Position numbers and translations under genes: made by a program
The notes under the pieces: generated by a model
What the model saw: only the letters and a program-made list of their open reading frames with translations
The model's database searches: none
Told to the model about the DNA's origin: nothing
Shown here: one piece after another, positions 1-5,224 of the stretch
Position numbering within the stretch: the first letter of the stretch is position 1
Layout of the letters: each line of letters begins with the position of its first letter
Assembly (NCBI GenBank): GCA_015493625.1
Contig: WGCT01000250.1
Coordinates: 1-5,797, forward strand
DNA: 5,797 nucleotides
From: Draconibacterium sp.
Lineage (GTDB): Bacteria; Bacteroidota; Bacteroidia; Bacteroidales; Prolixibacteraceae
Reading direction: 5' to 3'

Positions 1-67
1 CAATCTGTTTTAGTCCCCCAAACCGACTGCCCATTCCGGCAGCTAAAATTAATAGTGTAGGTCTCAT
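1..67 (-). CDS. Sugar-phosphate nucleotidyltransferase, N-terminal fragment (cut by left edge)
   Basis: Only the first 22 codons are inside the window, starting at the ATG at 67-65. They read MRPTLLILAAGMGSRFGGLK followed by QI. This is the N-terminal nucleotide-binding signature (LAAGxGxRFGG, with a K just after) of NTP-transferase enzymes such as glucose-1-phosphate thymidylyl/uridylyltransferases, which join a sugar phosphate to an NTP and release pyrophosphate in the cytoplasm. The glycine-rich loop binds the nucleotide triphosphate. Bacteroidota carry a family of roughly 300 residues that starts almost exactly this way, and its precise sugar is generally unassigned. The substrate cannot be deduced from this fragment. 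The gene is divergent from the sugar transporter at 271, which fits a carbohydrate role. The start is well placed: a good minus-strand promoter match lies just upstream, and no Shine-Dalgarno is visible. Family assignment is fairly sure; specificity is unknown. Confidence 0.8.
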   Translation of the reverse strand, partial: MRPTLLILAAGMGSRFGGLKQI

Positions 68-88
68 TTTATATAAATTTTAAGGTTT

Positions 89-117
89 CAAAAATACAAA
101 AATTAGTGAGCTTCAAT
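89..117 (-). promoter_or_regulatory. Candidate Bacteroidota-type promoter for the nucleotidyltransferase
   Basis: On the minus strand, 96-89 reads TATTTTTG, a perfect match to the Bacteroidota -7 element TAnnTTTG. A TTG (-33 core) sits at 116-114, separated by 17 bp, the short end of the known 17-23 bp range. Transcription would start near position 82, giving a leader of about 15 nt before the ATG at 67. The flanking DNA is AT-rich, so chance matches are possible. Confidence 0.5.
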
Positions 118-231
118 CAGAATGTTTGTTAAAAATGAGAAGTTAATTAATGATAAATTTAAAAAGATATGATATATTTCTGAAAAATAATAAAAAGTTT
201 GTCTGGGCTTATAGAATGAGATAAAAGATAT

Positions 232-239
232 TATATTCG
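232..239 (+). promoter_or_regulatory. Weak candidate -7 promoter element for the sugar transporter
   Basis: TATATTCG at 232-239 matches TAnnTTTG at all but one base and lies 31 bp before the transporter ATG. No TTG is found 17-23 bp upstream, so the match is weak. Other one-mismatch sites occur at 173-180 (TATATTTC) and 194-201 (AAAGTTTG). The rest of the 203-bp gap (68-270) is AT-rich, and I see no further structure in it. Confidence 0.2.
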
Positions 240-270
240 TGAAAAATTTAAAATCAAAAATTAATCTATT

Positions 271-1482
271 ATGGGAAATTCAGAATCGGCAAAAGCAAAA
301 GGATTTGTTTTGCCGCTTATTATTATTGGTGTAATGTTTTTTGCAATAGGATTTGCACTCGGAATTAACAGCTATCTTATTCCATTACTAAACAAAGCGT
401 TAAATATTTCGTCGGGACAGTCGTACCTCGTTTTGGCTGCTACGTTTTCGGCATTTATTATTTTTGGTTATCCTGCCTCGTTTGTAATTTCAAAAATAGG
501 ATATAAAAAAACAATGGCACTCTCTTTTTTGATGTTTGCTGTTGGGTTTTATCTTTTTATTCCATCGGCAAAAATGGAGAGTTTACCTCTGTTTCTGTTA
601 GCATCGTTTATTAGTGGAATGGGAAATGCATTTTTACAGGCATCGGTAAATCCGTATATAACAATTATGGGGCCTATTGAGAGTGCTGCCAAACGAATGA
701 GTTTTATGGGGATAGCAAATAAACTGGCATGGCCAATTGCCCCGCTGTTTTTGTCGTTGGTTATTGGTAAAAGTGTTGTCGACGTGAGTTTAACCGATAT
801 TAATTTACCTTTCTATATTATTATAGGTGTATTTCTTGTGTTAGGTGTTTTGGCTATTTTGGCACCTCTTCCCGAAGTAAAAGCTGCCGGCGAAGACGAA
901 GACAGCGCAGAAGATTGTCCGTATGCAGCCGATAAAACTTCAATATGGCAATTCCCGCATTTGCTTTTAGGCGTGTTGGCACTGTTTGTTTATGTTGGGG
1001 TCGAGACCATTTCGCTTGGAACGTTAATTGATTATGCCGAAAGCATTGGCTTGGCAAATCCTGAAATGTATGCTTGGATTGCTCCGGTTGGTATGGTACT
1101 CGGTTATTTGGGCGGTATTGTTTTTATTCCAAAATACATTAATCAGGCACAGGCATTACGAATAGTTTCGTCGATTGCTATTTTTGGCTCGTTGATGGTT
1201 GTTCTTATGCCTGAGGATATTTCTATTTTCTTTGTGCTGTTTATGGCACTGGGATGTTCGTTAATGTGGCCGGCTTTATGGCCGCTGGCAATGACCGATT
1301 TGGGAAAATTTACAAAAACCGGTTCGTCGCTTATGGTAATTGCAATTGTTGGTGGTGCCGTTTTCCCAACTATTTATGGGTTTTTAAAAGACGCTGTTGG
1401 TGCTCAAAATGCCTACTGGTTAGTAATTCCAGGATTTCTATACATTCTTTATTATGGAGTAAAAGGACATAAAATAAGATAG
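271..1482 (+). CDS. FucP/GluP-type sugar transporter (major facilitator superfamily)
   Basis: This is a 403-residue inner-membrane protein that probably imports a sugar or sugar derivative by cation symport. Twelve hydrophobic helices can be seen at about 12-33, 52-74, 81-99, 105-125, 145-166, 180-200, 229-250, 267-287, 294-314, 317-340, 351-371 and 379-397. An acidic cytoplasmic loop (201-228, rich in E and D) joins the two halves. Family marks are NPYITIMGP at 127-135, YVGVE at 241-245 and the GSSLMVIAIVGG stretch at 351-362. The N-terminal half aligns without gaps to E. coli FucP as I remember it (offset 12 residues). In that alignment FucP's protonatable D46 becomes S34 and E135 becomes Q123, while E245 in helix 7 sits where FucP has Gln. 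The fucose pocket is therefore not conserved and the substrate is open. The length (about 400-440 usual) looks complete. The ATG at 271 lacks a Shine-Dalgarno. The gene is divergent from a sugar nucleotidyltransferase and ends at a shared terminator. Confidence 0.85.
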   Translation: MGNSESAKAKGFVLPLIIIGVMFFAIGFALGINSYLIPLLNKALNISSGQSYLVLAATFSAFIIFGYPASFVISKIGYKKTMALSFLMFAVGFYLFIPSAKMESLPLFLLASFISGMGNAFLQASVNPYITIMGPIESAAKRMSFMGIANKLAWPIAPLFLSLVIGKSVVDVSLTDINLPFYIIIGVFLVLGVLAILAPLPEVKAAGEDEDSAEDCPYAADKTSIWQFPHLLLGVLALFVYVGVETISLGTLIDYAESIGLANPEMYAWIAPVGMVLGYLGGIVFIPKYINQAQALRIVSSIAIFGSLMVVLMPEDISIFFVLFMALGCSLMWPALWPLAMTDLGKFTKTGSSLMVIAIVGGAVFPTIYGFLKDAVGAQNAYWLVIPGFLYILYYGVKGHKIR

Positions 1483-1503
1483 GTATTCTTATTAAAAAGA
1501 AAA

Positions 1504-1540
1504 AAACGGGGCTGTTTGAAAATCTCAAACAGCCCCGTTT
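1504..1540. terminator. Strong bidirectional intrinsic terminator between convergent genes
   Basis: A perfect 16-bp inverted repeat: the left arm at 1504-1519 contains ACGGGGCTGTTTGA, the loop is 1520-1524, and the right arm is 1525-1540. It is flanked by A-rich sequence on the left (1494-1506) and T-rich sequence on the right (1538-1558), so it should work in both directions. The outer TTAAAAAG (1492-1499) can also pair with CTTTTTAA (1541-1548) across a bulge of four A. It sits 21 bp after the transporter stop and 27 bp after the carbonic anhydrase-like stop, serving both. Confidence 0.92.
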
Positions 1541-1567
1541 CTTTTTAATTTTATTTTGGCTTTTCGG

Positions 1568-2083
1568 CTAATCTTTGTACCACCCCGAATACATTTCGTA
1601 GGCATTCGCAATTCGTAGTATTTCTCCTTCGAGCAGTTCAGGGCTGATATTTTTAATTTTTTTAGCCGGAATTCCGGCATAAACAGTACCCGATTCAACT
1701 GTTGTTCCTTTTGTAACTACCGAACCGGCAGCCACAATAGAGTTGCTTTCAACCACTGCATCGTCCAAAACTACGGCATTCATTCCAATCATTACATTAT
1801 CGTGAATTGTGCAGCCGTGAATTATGGCTCCGTGTGCAACAGTTACATTGTTGCCAATTGTTGTTGGCGATTTTTTATAAGTAGCGTGTACCGTTGCATT
1901 GTCTTGAATGTTTGTGTTGTTCCCTATTTTAATAAAATGAACATCGCCGCGCAAAACAGCACTGTACCAAATGCTGCAATTGCTACCTATAGTTACTTCC
2001 CCTATTATTGTGGCTGTCTCGGCCAGAAAGCAGTTGTCGCCAATATTAGGGGTATTTCCGTTAAGAGTTTTTATGAGTGCCAA
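1568..2083 (-). CDS. Gamma-class carbonic anhydrase-like protein (YrdA/CamH type)
   Basis: This is a 171-residue left-handed beta-helix protein built from hexapeptide repeats such as IGDNCF, IGSNCS, IGNNTN and IGNNVT. The family forms trimers with a metal ion at each subunit interface. The three expected histidine ligands are present: H66, H84 and H89, the last two spaced five apart as in Cam of Methanosarcina (H117/H122). R45 and D47 (LRGD) and Q60/D61 (IQDN) also match conserved active-site positions. The H66-H84 interval is short, so the acidic proton-shuttle loop of Cam is missing, as in CamH and YrdA proteins; carbonic anhydrase activity is plausible but not assured. The C-terminal helix is at about 147-166. 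The start is TTG at 2083-2081: no in-frame ATG precedes M98, and the resulting MALIK opening is the usual one in Bacteroidota homologues. The gene is divergent from korA, suggesting a link to CO2/bicarbonate balance. Confidence 0.88.
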   Translation of the reverse strand: MALIKTLNGNTPNIGDNCFLAETATIIGEVTIGSNCSIWYSAVLRGDVHFIKIGNNTNIQDNATVHATYKKSPTTIGNNVTVAHGAIIHGCTIHDNVMIGMNAVVLDDAVVESNSIVAAGSVVTKGTTVESGTVYAGIPAKKIKNISPELLEGEILRIANAYEMYSGWYKD

Positions 2084-2107
2084 ACCGGTTATAATTTAAA
2101 TTGTTTC

Positions 2108-2115
2108 CAAATATA
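2108..2115 (-). promoter_or_regulatory. Candidate -7 promoter element for the carbonic anhydrase-like gene
   Basis: On the minus strand 2115-2108 reads TATATTTG, a perfect TAnnTTTG match. Transcription would start near 2101, about 18 nt before the TTG start codon. No TTG is present at the expected -33 distance, so support is partial. The element lies only 27 bp from the -33 element of the divergent kor promoter. Confidence 0.4.
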
Positions 2116-2119
2116 TTAA

Positions 2120-2177
2120 AACCTGTAAATAATTGGATATGTTGCTATAAACTTGTTAAATAATGGTTATTTTTGCT
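2120..2177 (+). repeat. Imperfect tandem repeat of about 27 bp (30/31-bp period) in the kor promoter region
   Basis: Two copies can be aligned. Copy A at 2120-2146 begins AACCTGTAAATAATTGG and copy B at 2150-2177 begins AACTTGTTAAATAATGG; both end in TTGCT. By eye about 23 of 27 positions agree, with two or three single-base gaps. The offset is 30 or 31 bp along the repeat, close to three helical turns. Copy A ends in the TTG of the proposed -33 element and copy B contains the proposed -7 element. It could be a pair of regulator sites or a duplicated promoter. The low-complexity AT background leaves some room for chance. Confidence 0.5.
2142..2175 (+). promoter_or_regulatory. Candidate promoter of the korAB operon
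   Basis: TATTTTTG at 2168-2175 matches the Bacteroidota -7 consensus TAnnTTTG perfectly. TTG at 2142-2144 gives a 23-bp spacer, the long end of the accepted range. Transcription would start near 2182, leaving a leader of roughly 108 nt before the korA ATG. That leader contains the hairpin at 2209-2246. Confidence 0.5.
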
Positions 2178-2208
2178 TCGATATTTTATTTAACAATTAT
2201 AAAAAAGT

Positions 2209-2246
2209 TCGATTCTGAAAGTACACTTTATTGTATTTCGAATCGA
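2209..2246 (+). other. Stem-loop in the untranslated leader of korA
   Basis: The left arm 2209-2224 pairs with the right arm 2233-2246 through 14 base pairs in blocks of 7, 4 and 3. Single-base bulges occur at T2216 and G2221, and the loop is 8 nt (2225-2232). The core is TCGATTC against GAATCGA. Outside it, AAAAG (2203-2207) can pair with CTTTT (2251-2255). A T-rich run (2247-2255) follows, so it resembles a weak terminator or attenuator. Five of the 14 pairs are G-C. It could instead be a protein-binding palindrome; AAAGTACACTTT at 2218-2229 is itself a short dyad. Confidence 0.45.
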
Positions 2247-2289
2247 TTTTCTTTTAAATTAAAAAATTTACATTATAAAAAGTAATTAA

Positions 2290-4128
2290 ATGAAGGATGC
2301 GAAAGTAATTGAGTTGGAAGAAGTTACCATTCGGTTTTCCGGAGACTCCGGCGATGGTATGCAGCTTACCGGAACTTTGTTTTCGGATGCTACAGCACTT
2401 CTTGGAAATGATATCTCAACATTTCCCGATTATCCGTCAGAAATTCGTGCTCCCCAGGGAACAGTTGGTGGAGTTTCCGGATTTCAGGTTCAGTTTGGAA
2501 AACGGTTAGTTAATACGCCGGGCGATTTAGCTCATGTGTTAATTGCTATGAATCCGGCAGCTGTAAAAGCAAACGCTAAGTTTATTAATCCGGGTGGAAC
2601 CATAATTTATGATTCTGATTCGTTTAACGAGAGAAACATGAAAAAGGCAAATTTTGCAACAGACGATGCATTTGCCGAATGTAATCTCGAAGATTTCTTT
2701 AAAATACCGGTGCCAATTTCGAGCTTAACAAAAGAGAGCTTAAAAGATTTTGGTCTCGATAATAAAAGTGTTCTCCGAAGCAAAAACATGTTTGCGTTAG
2801 GGTTGGTTTGTTGGATGTTTAATCGTCCGTTAGACTATATCGAAGAGTTTCTAAATAAAAAGTTTGCAAAAAAACCGGTTGTGGTTGAAGCAAATATTAA
2901 AGTGTTACACGATGGTTTCAACTATGGAATGACCATGCAACACATGACTCCGAGTTATTTAGTTAATCCGGCTGTAATTGAAAACGGAACTTACCGTACA
3001 ATTAATGGAAACCATGCAACAGCGTGGGGACTTTTGGCTGCTGCCGAAAAATCGGGACGCGAGTTGTTTTTAGGATCGTATCCTATTACGCCGGCTACCG
3101 ATATTCTTTCGGCACTCTCGGAACGGAAAGATTTGGGGGTAAAAACATTTCAGGCTGAAGACGAAATTGCAGGTGTTACATCGGCAATTGGTGCTTCTTT
3201 TGCCGGCGATTTAGCCGTAACAACCACATCGGGGCCGGGGCTTGCTCTTAAAGGCGAAGCCATTGGTTTAGCTGTAATGGCCGAACTTCCTCTGGTTGTT
3301 GTAAATGTTCAGCGTGGAGGCCCTTCAACCGGACTACCAACAAAAACTGAACAGTCCGATTTATTGCAATCGTTATATGGCCGAAATGGTGAAAGTCCGG
3401 CTGTTGTTGTAGCTGCAAGTACGCCCTCCGATTGTTTCTGGTATGCTTTTAAAGCATCGCAAATTGCATTGGAGAGAATGGTTCCGGTAATTCTAATGAC
3501 CGACGGATTCCTTGGTAATGGCAGCGAGCCGTGGAAAATTCCTACAATGGCCGAGTTGCCAACAATAACTCCGCGTATTGCAAAAGATCCCGACTTGTTT
3601 AAAGCATATAAACGCGATCCGGAAACATTGGCTCGCGAATGGGCATATCCCGGAATGAAAGGATTTGAGCACCGTATTGGCGGATTGGAAAAAGATGAAA
3701 CTGGAACGGTAAGCCACGATACAGAAAACCACCAGTTGAATACCGAGTACAGGGAGAATAAAGTTCGACGTGTTGCCGATATGATTCCTGAATTGGAAGT
3801 GTGCGGCGATGGCGACGGCGAAATTTTAGTTGTTGGTTGGGGCGGAACTTTTGGCCATTTAGTTAGTGCAGTGCGCGAGTTGCGTAAAGAGGGCAAAAAT
3901 GTTAGTCATGCACATTTTAACTACATTAAACCTCTTCCTAAAAATACAGCTGAAGTTTTCGGAAAATTCAAAAAAATTATTGTTTGCGAATTAAATACAG
4001 GGCAATTTGCCAGTTATCTGCGTAACGAAATGCCCGAATTTAAATACGAGCAATTGAATAAACTAAAAGGGTTGCCTTTTACTGTTGACGAGGTGAAACA
4101 AAGTGTTTATAAATTATTGGAGGACTAA
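2290..4128 (+). CDS. korA: 2-oxoacid:ferredoxin oxidoreductase, fused gamma-alpha subunit (probably 2-oxoglutarate)
   Basis: This 612-residue protein pairs with KorB. Together they oxidise a 2-oxoacid, most likely 2-oxoglutarate to succinyl-CoA, with CoA and ferredoxin, releasing CO2; the reaction can run in reverse. The N-terminal gamma-type domain (about 12-215) starts with FSGDSGDGMQLTG and contains EIRAPQGTVGGVSG (51-64). The alpha domain follows from about 240, with YPITP at 264-268, a motif typical of two-subunit 2-oxoacid oxidoreductases, then TSGPG (313-317) and QRGGPSTGLPTKTEQ (341-355), where R342 probably helps hold the substrate. The C-terminal transketolase-like domain is at about 510-600. 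No ferredoxin-like cysteine motifs are present, as expected for two-subunit enzymes, where the cluster is in the beta subunit. The length is normal for the family. The ATG at 2290 directly follows an in-frame TAA and has no Shine-Dalgarno. korB begins 2 bp after the stop. Pyruvate or broad 2-oxoacid use remains possible. Confidence 0.93.
   Translation: MKDAKVIELEEVTIRFSGDSGDGMQLTGTLFSDATALLGNDISTFPDYPSEIRAPQGTVGGVSGFQVQFGKRLVNTPGDLAHVLIAMNPAAVKANAKFINPGGTIIYDSDSFNERNMKKANFATDDAFAECNLEDFFKIPVPISSLTKESLKDFGLDNKSVLRSKNMFALGLVCWMFNRPLDYIEEFLNKKFAKKPVVVEANIKVLHDGFNYGMTMQHMTPSYLVNPAVIENGTYRTINGNHATAWGLLAAAEKSGRELFLGSYPITPATDILSALSERKDLGVKTFQAEDEIAGVTSAIGASFAGDLAVTTTSGPGLALKGEAIGLAVMAELPLVVVNVQRGGPSTGLPTKTEQSDLLQSLYGRNGESPAVVVAASTPSDCFWYAFKASQIALERMVPVILMTDGFLGNGSEPWKIPTMAELPTITPRIAKDPDLFKAYKRDPETLAREWAYPGMKGFEHRIGGLEKDETGTVSHDTENHQLNTEYRENKVRRVADMIPELEVCGDGDGEILVVGWGGTFGHLVSAVRELRKEGKNVSHAHFNYIKPLPKNTAEVFGKFKKIIVCELNTGQFASYLRNEMPEFKYEQLNKLKGLPFTVDEVKQSVYKLLED
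4119..4123 (+). promoter_or_regulatory. Shine-Dalgarno for korB inside the korA 3' end
   Basis: GGAGG lies 7 nt before the korB ATG at 4131 and is formed by the last sense codons of korA (TTG GAG GAC). None of the other complete genes here has such a site; Bacteroidota initiation usually does without one. With the 2-bp intergenic gap it suggests reinitiation or coupled translation of the two subunits. Confidence 0.6.
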
Positions 4129-4130
4129 AA

Positions 4131-5174
4131 ATGATTGATTTAAAATATACAGTTAAAGATTTTAAAAGCGACAGCGAAGTTCGCTGGTGCCCGGGTTGTG
4201 GCGACTATGCAATTATGAATGCTGTTCAGCGTACAATGGCCGGGATGGGAGTTCCTCACGAAAAATTTGCCGTTATCTCAGGAATCGGATGTTCTTCTCG
4301 ATTTCCATATTACATGAGTACCTACGGTTTTCATACTATTCATGGCCGTGCAGCTGCAATTGCTTCGGGGGTAAAACTTGCCAACCCCGATTTAAGCGTT
4401 TGGATGATTTCGGGCGACGGCGATTCGTTGGCTATTGGTGGCAACCACTTTATCCATCTGGTTCGAAGAAATATCGATATTAATTTAATTCTTTTTAATA
4501 ACCGTATTTACGGGTTAACAAAAGGACAATATTCTCCTACCAGTGCTCGCGGTTTTAAATCGAAAACTTCGCCATTTGGTACAGTCGAAGATCCGTTTAT
4601 ACCAGGGCAGCTTGCCATTGGAGCACGCGGTACTTTCTTTGCCCGTTCAATAGACGGAAACATGAAAATGAGCCAGTCGGTTTTCGAAGAAGCCGCAAAA
4701 CATAAAGGTGCATCGGTGGTTGAGGTGTTGCAGAATTGTGTTATTTATAACAATGGAATTCATAGTGCAATTACCGACCCGAATCATCGTGCCGACCGAC
4801 AACTGTATTTGGAGCACGGAAAACCAATGGTTTTTGGAGCCGAAAACGAAAAAGGTTTGGTGTTCGAGAAGGCAAAACTTAAAGTTGTTGAGATTGGAAA
4901 AGACGGTTATACAATCGACGATATTTTGGTACACGATGCTACAGAAGTTGACCCGACTTTGCATTTGGCACTAATTAATATGCAACTTCCCGATTTTCCT
5001 GTTGCATTTGGTGTAATACGAAATGTTGAAGCGTTGGTTTACGACCAGGAGCTGGTAAAGCAAATCGACGAAGTTCAGCAAAAACGTAAAGTTACTTGTG
5101 TCGACGAGTTGTTAAACTCGGGAAATACATGGGAAGTTACCGGAAACGGAACTCCTGATAGCGTAAGTTGCTAA
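4131..5174 (+). CDS. korB: 2-oxoacid:ferredoxin oxidoreductase, beta subunit (TPP and [4Fe-4S] binding; probably 2-oxoglutarate)
   Basis: This 347-residue protein is the catalytic partner of KorA. It carries thiamine pyrophosphate and the single iron-sulfur cluster that passes electrons to ferredoxin. Four cysteines fit the cluster ligands: C20 and C23 (WCPGCGDY), C54 (GIGCSSR) and C203 (LQNC). Their spacing is very close to C12, C15, C46 and C197 of the Sulfolobus tokodaii enzyme as I recall it. The TPP/Mg motif starts at GDGDS (95-99) and ends at NN (123-124), followed by YGLTKGQYSPTS (127-138), which lines the active site. HGRAAAIASG is at 71-80. The C-terminal part from about 215 is the family's extension; ITDPNHRAD at 214-222 is characteristic. 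Gene order alpha then beta with a 2-bp gap supports one operon, closed by the terminator at 5198. R57 and L129/K131 fall where substrate choice is thought to be set and favour 2-oxoglutarate, but this rests on memory of the homologue. The start is supported by GGAGG 7 nt upstream. Confidence 0.94.
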   Translation: MIDLKYTVKDFKSDSEVRWCPGCGDYAIMNAVQRTMAGMGVPHEKFAVISGIGCSSRFPYYMSTYGFHTIHGRAAAIASGVKLANPDLSVWMISGDGDSLAIGGNHFIHLVRRNIDINLILFNNRIYGLTKGQYSPTSARGFKSKTSPFGTVEDPFIPGQLAIGARGTFFARSIDGNMKMSQSVFEEAAKHKGASVVEVLQNCVIYNNGIHSAITDPNHRADRQLYLEHGKPMVFGAENEKGLVFEKAKLKVVEIGKDGYTIDDILVHDATEVDPTLHLALINMQLPDFPVAFGVIRNVEALVYDQELVKQIDEVQQKRKVTCVDELLNSGNTWEVTGNGTPDSVSC

Positions 5175-5197
5175 TATTTTTAGTTTGAAATATATTG

Positions 5198-5222
5198 AAA
5201 GCTCTGCATTTTGCAGGGCTTT
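5198..5222 (+). terminator. Intrinsic terminator of the korAB operon
   Basis: An 11-bp stem (5198-5208 against 5212-5222, core GCTCTGCA/TGCAGGGC with one G-T wobble at 5203/5217) and a TTT loop, followed by a T run at 5220-5226. It begins 24 bp after the korB stop. On the minus strand the downstream run is only three T, so termination of the opposite gene would be weaker. The T run overlaps the stop codon of the convergent aminotransferase (5225-5227). Confidence 0.85.
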
Positions 5223-5224
5223 TT

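Noticed and set aside
68..270. Search for a small RNA gene, riboswitch or short gene in the left intergenic region
   Set aside because: Only AT-rich sequence with promoter-like matches is visible; no stable hairpin or credible short reading frame was found.
1497..1548. Inverted repeat considered as a mobile-element end or recombination site
   Set aside because: It has a 5-nt loop, flanking A and T runs and lies between convergent stop codons, all typical of a bidirectional terminator; no transposase or target duplication is near.
1802..2119. 105-codon plus-strand frame across the carbonic anhydrase-like gene
   Set aside because: It is antisense to conserved hexapeptide-repeat coding sequence; its Cys/Tyr-rich translation looks like a shadow of the real gene.
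3805..3822. GDGDGE encoded by three near-identical hexamers (GGCGAT GGCGAC GGCGAA) in KorA, resembling a TPP-binding GDG motif or a microsatellite
   Set aside because: The functional TPP motif is GDGDS in KorB (residues 95-99). In KorA this stretch is a short linker before the C-terminal domain, and three hexamers are too few to call a repeat.
3309..3896. 195-codon open frame on the minus strand inside korA
   Set aside because: It is opposite a well-supported gene, its translation is rich in S, P, R and T without family features, and it reflects the codon bias of korA.
4647..4964. 105-codon minus-strand frame and an 88-codon plus-strand frame inside korB
   Set aside because: Both overlap conserved KorB coding sequence and show no recognisable domain, promoter or ribosome binding site.
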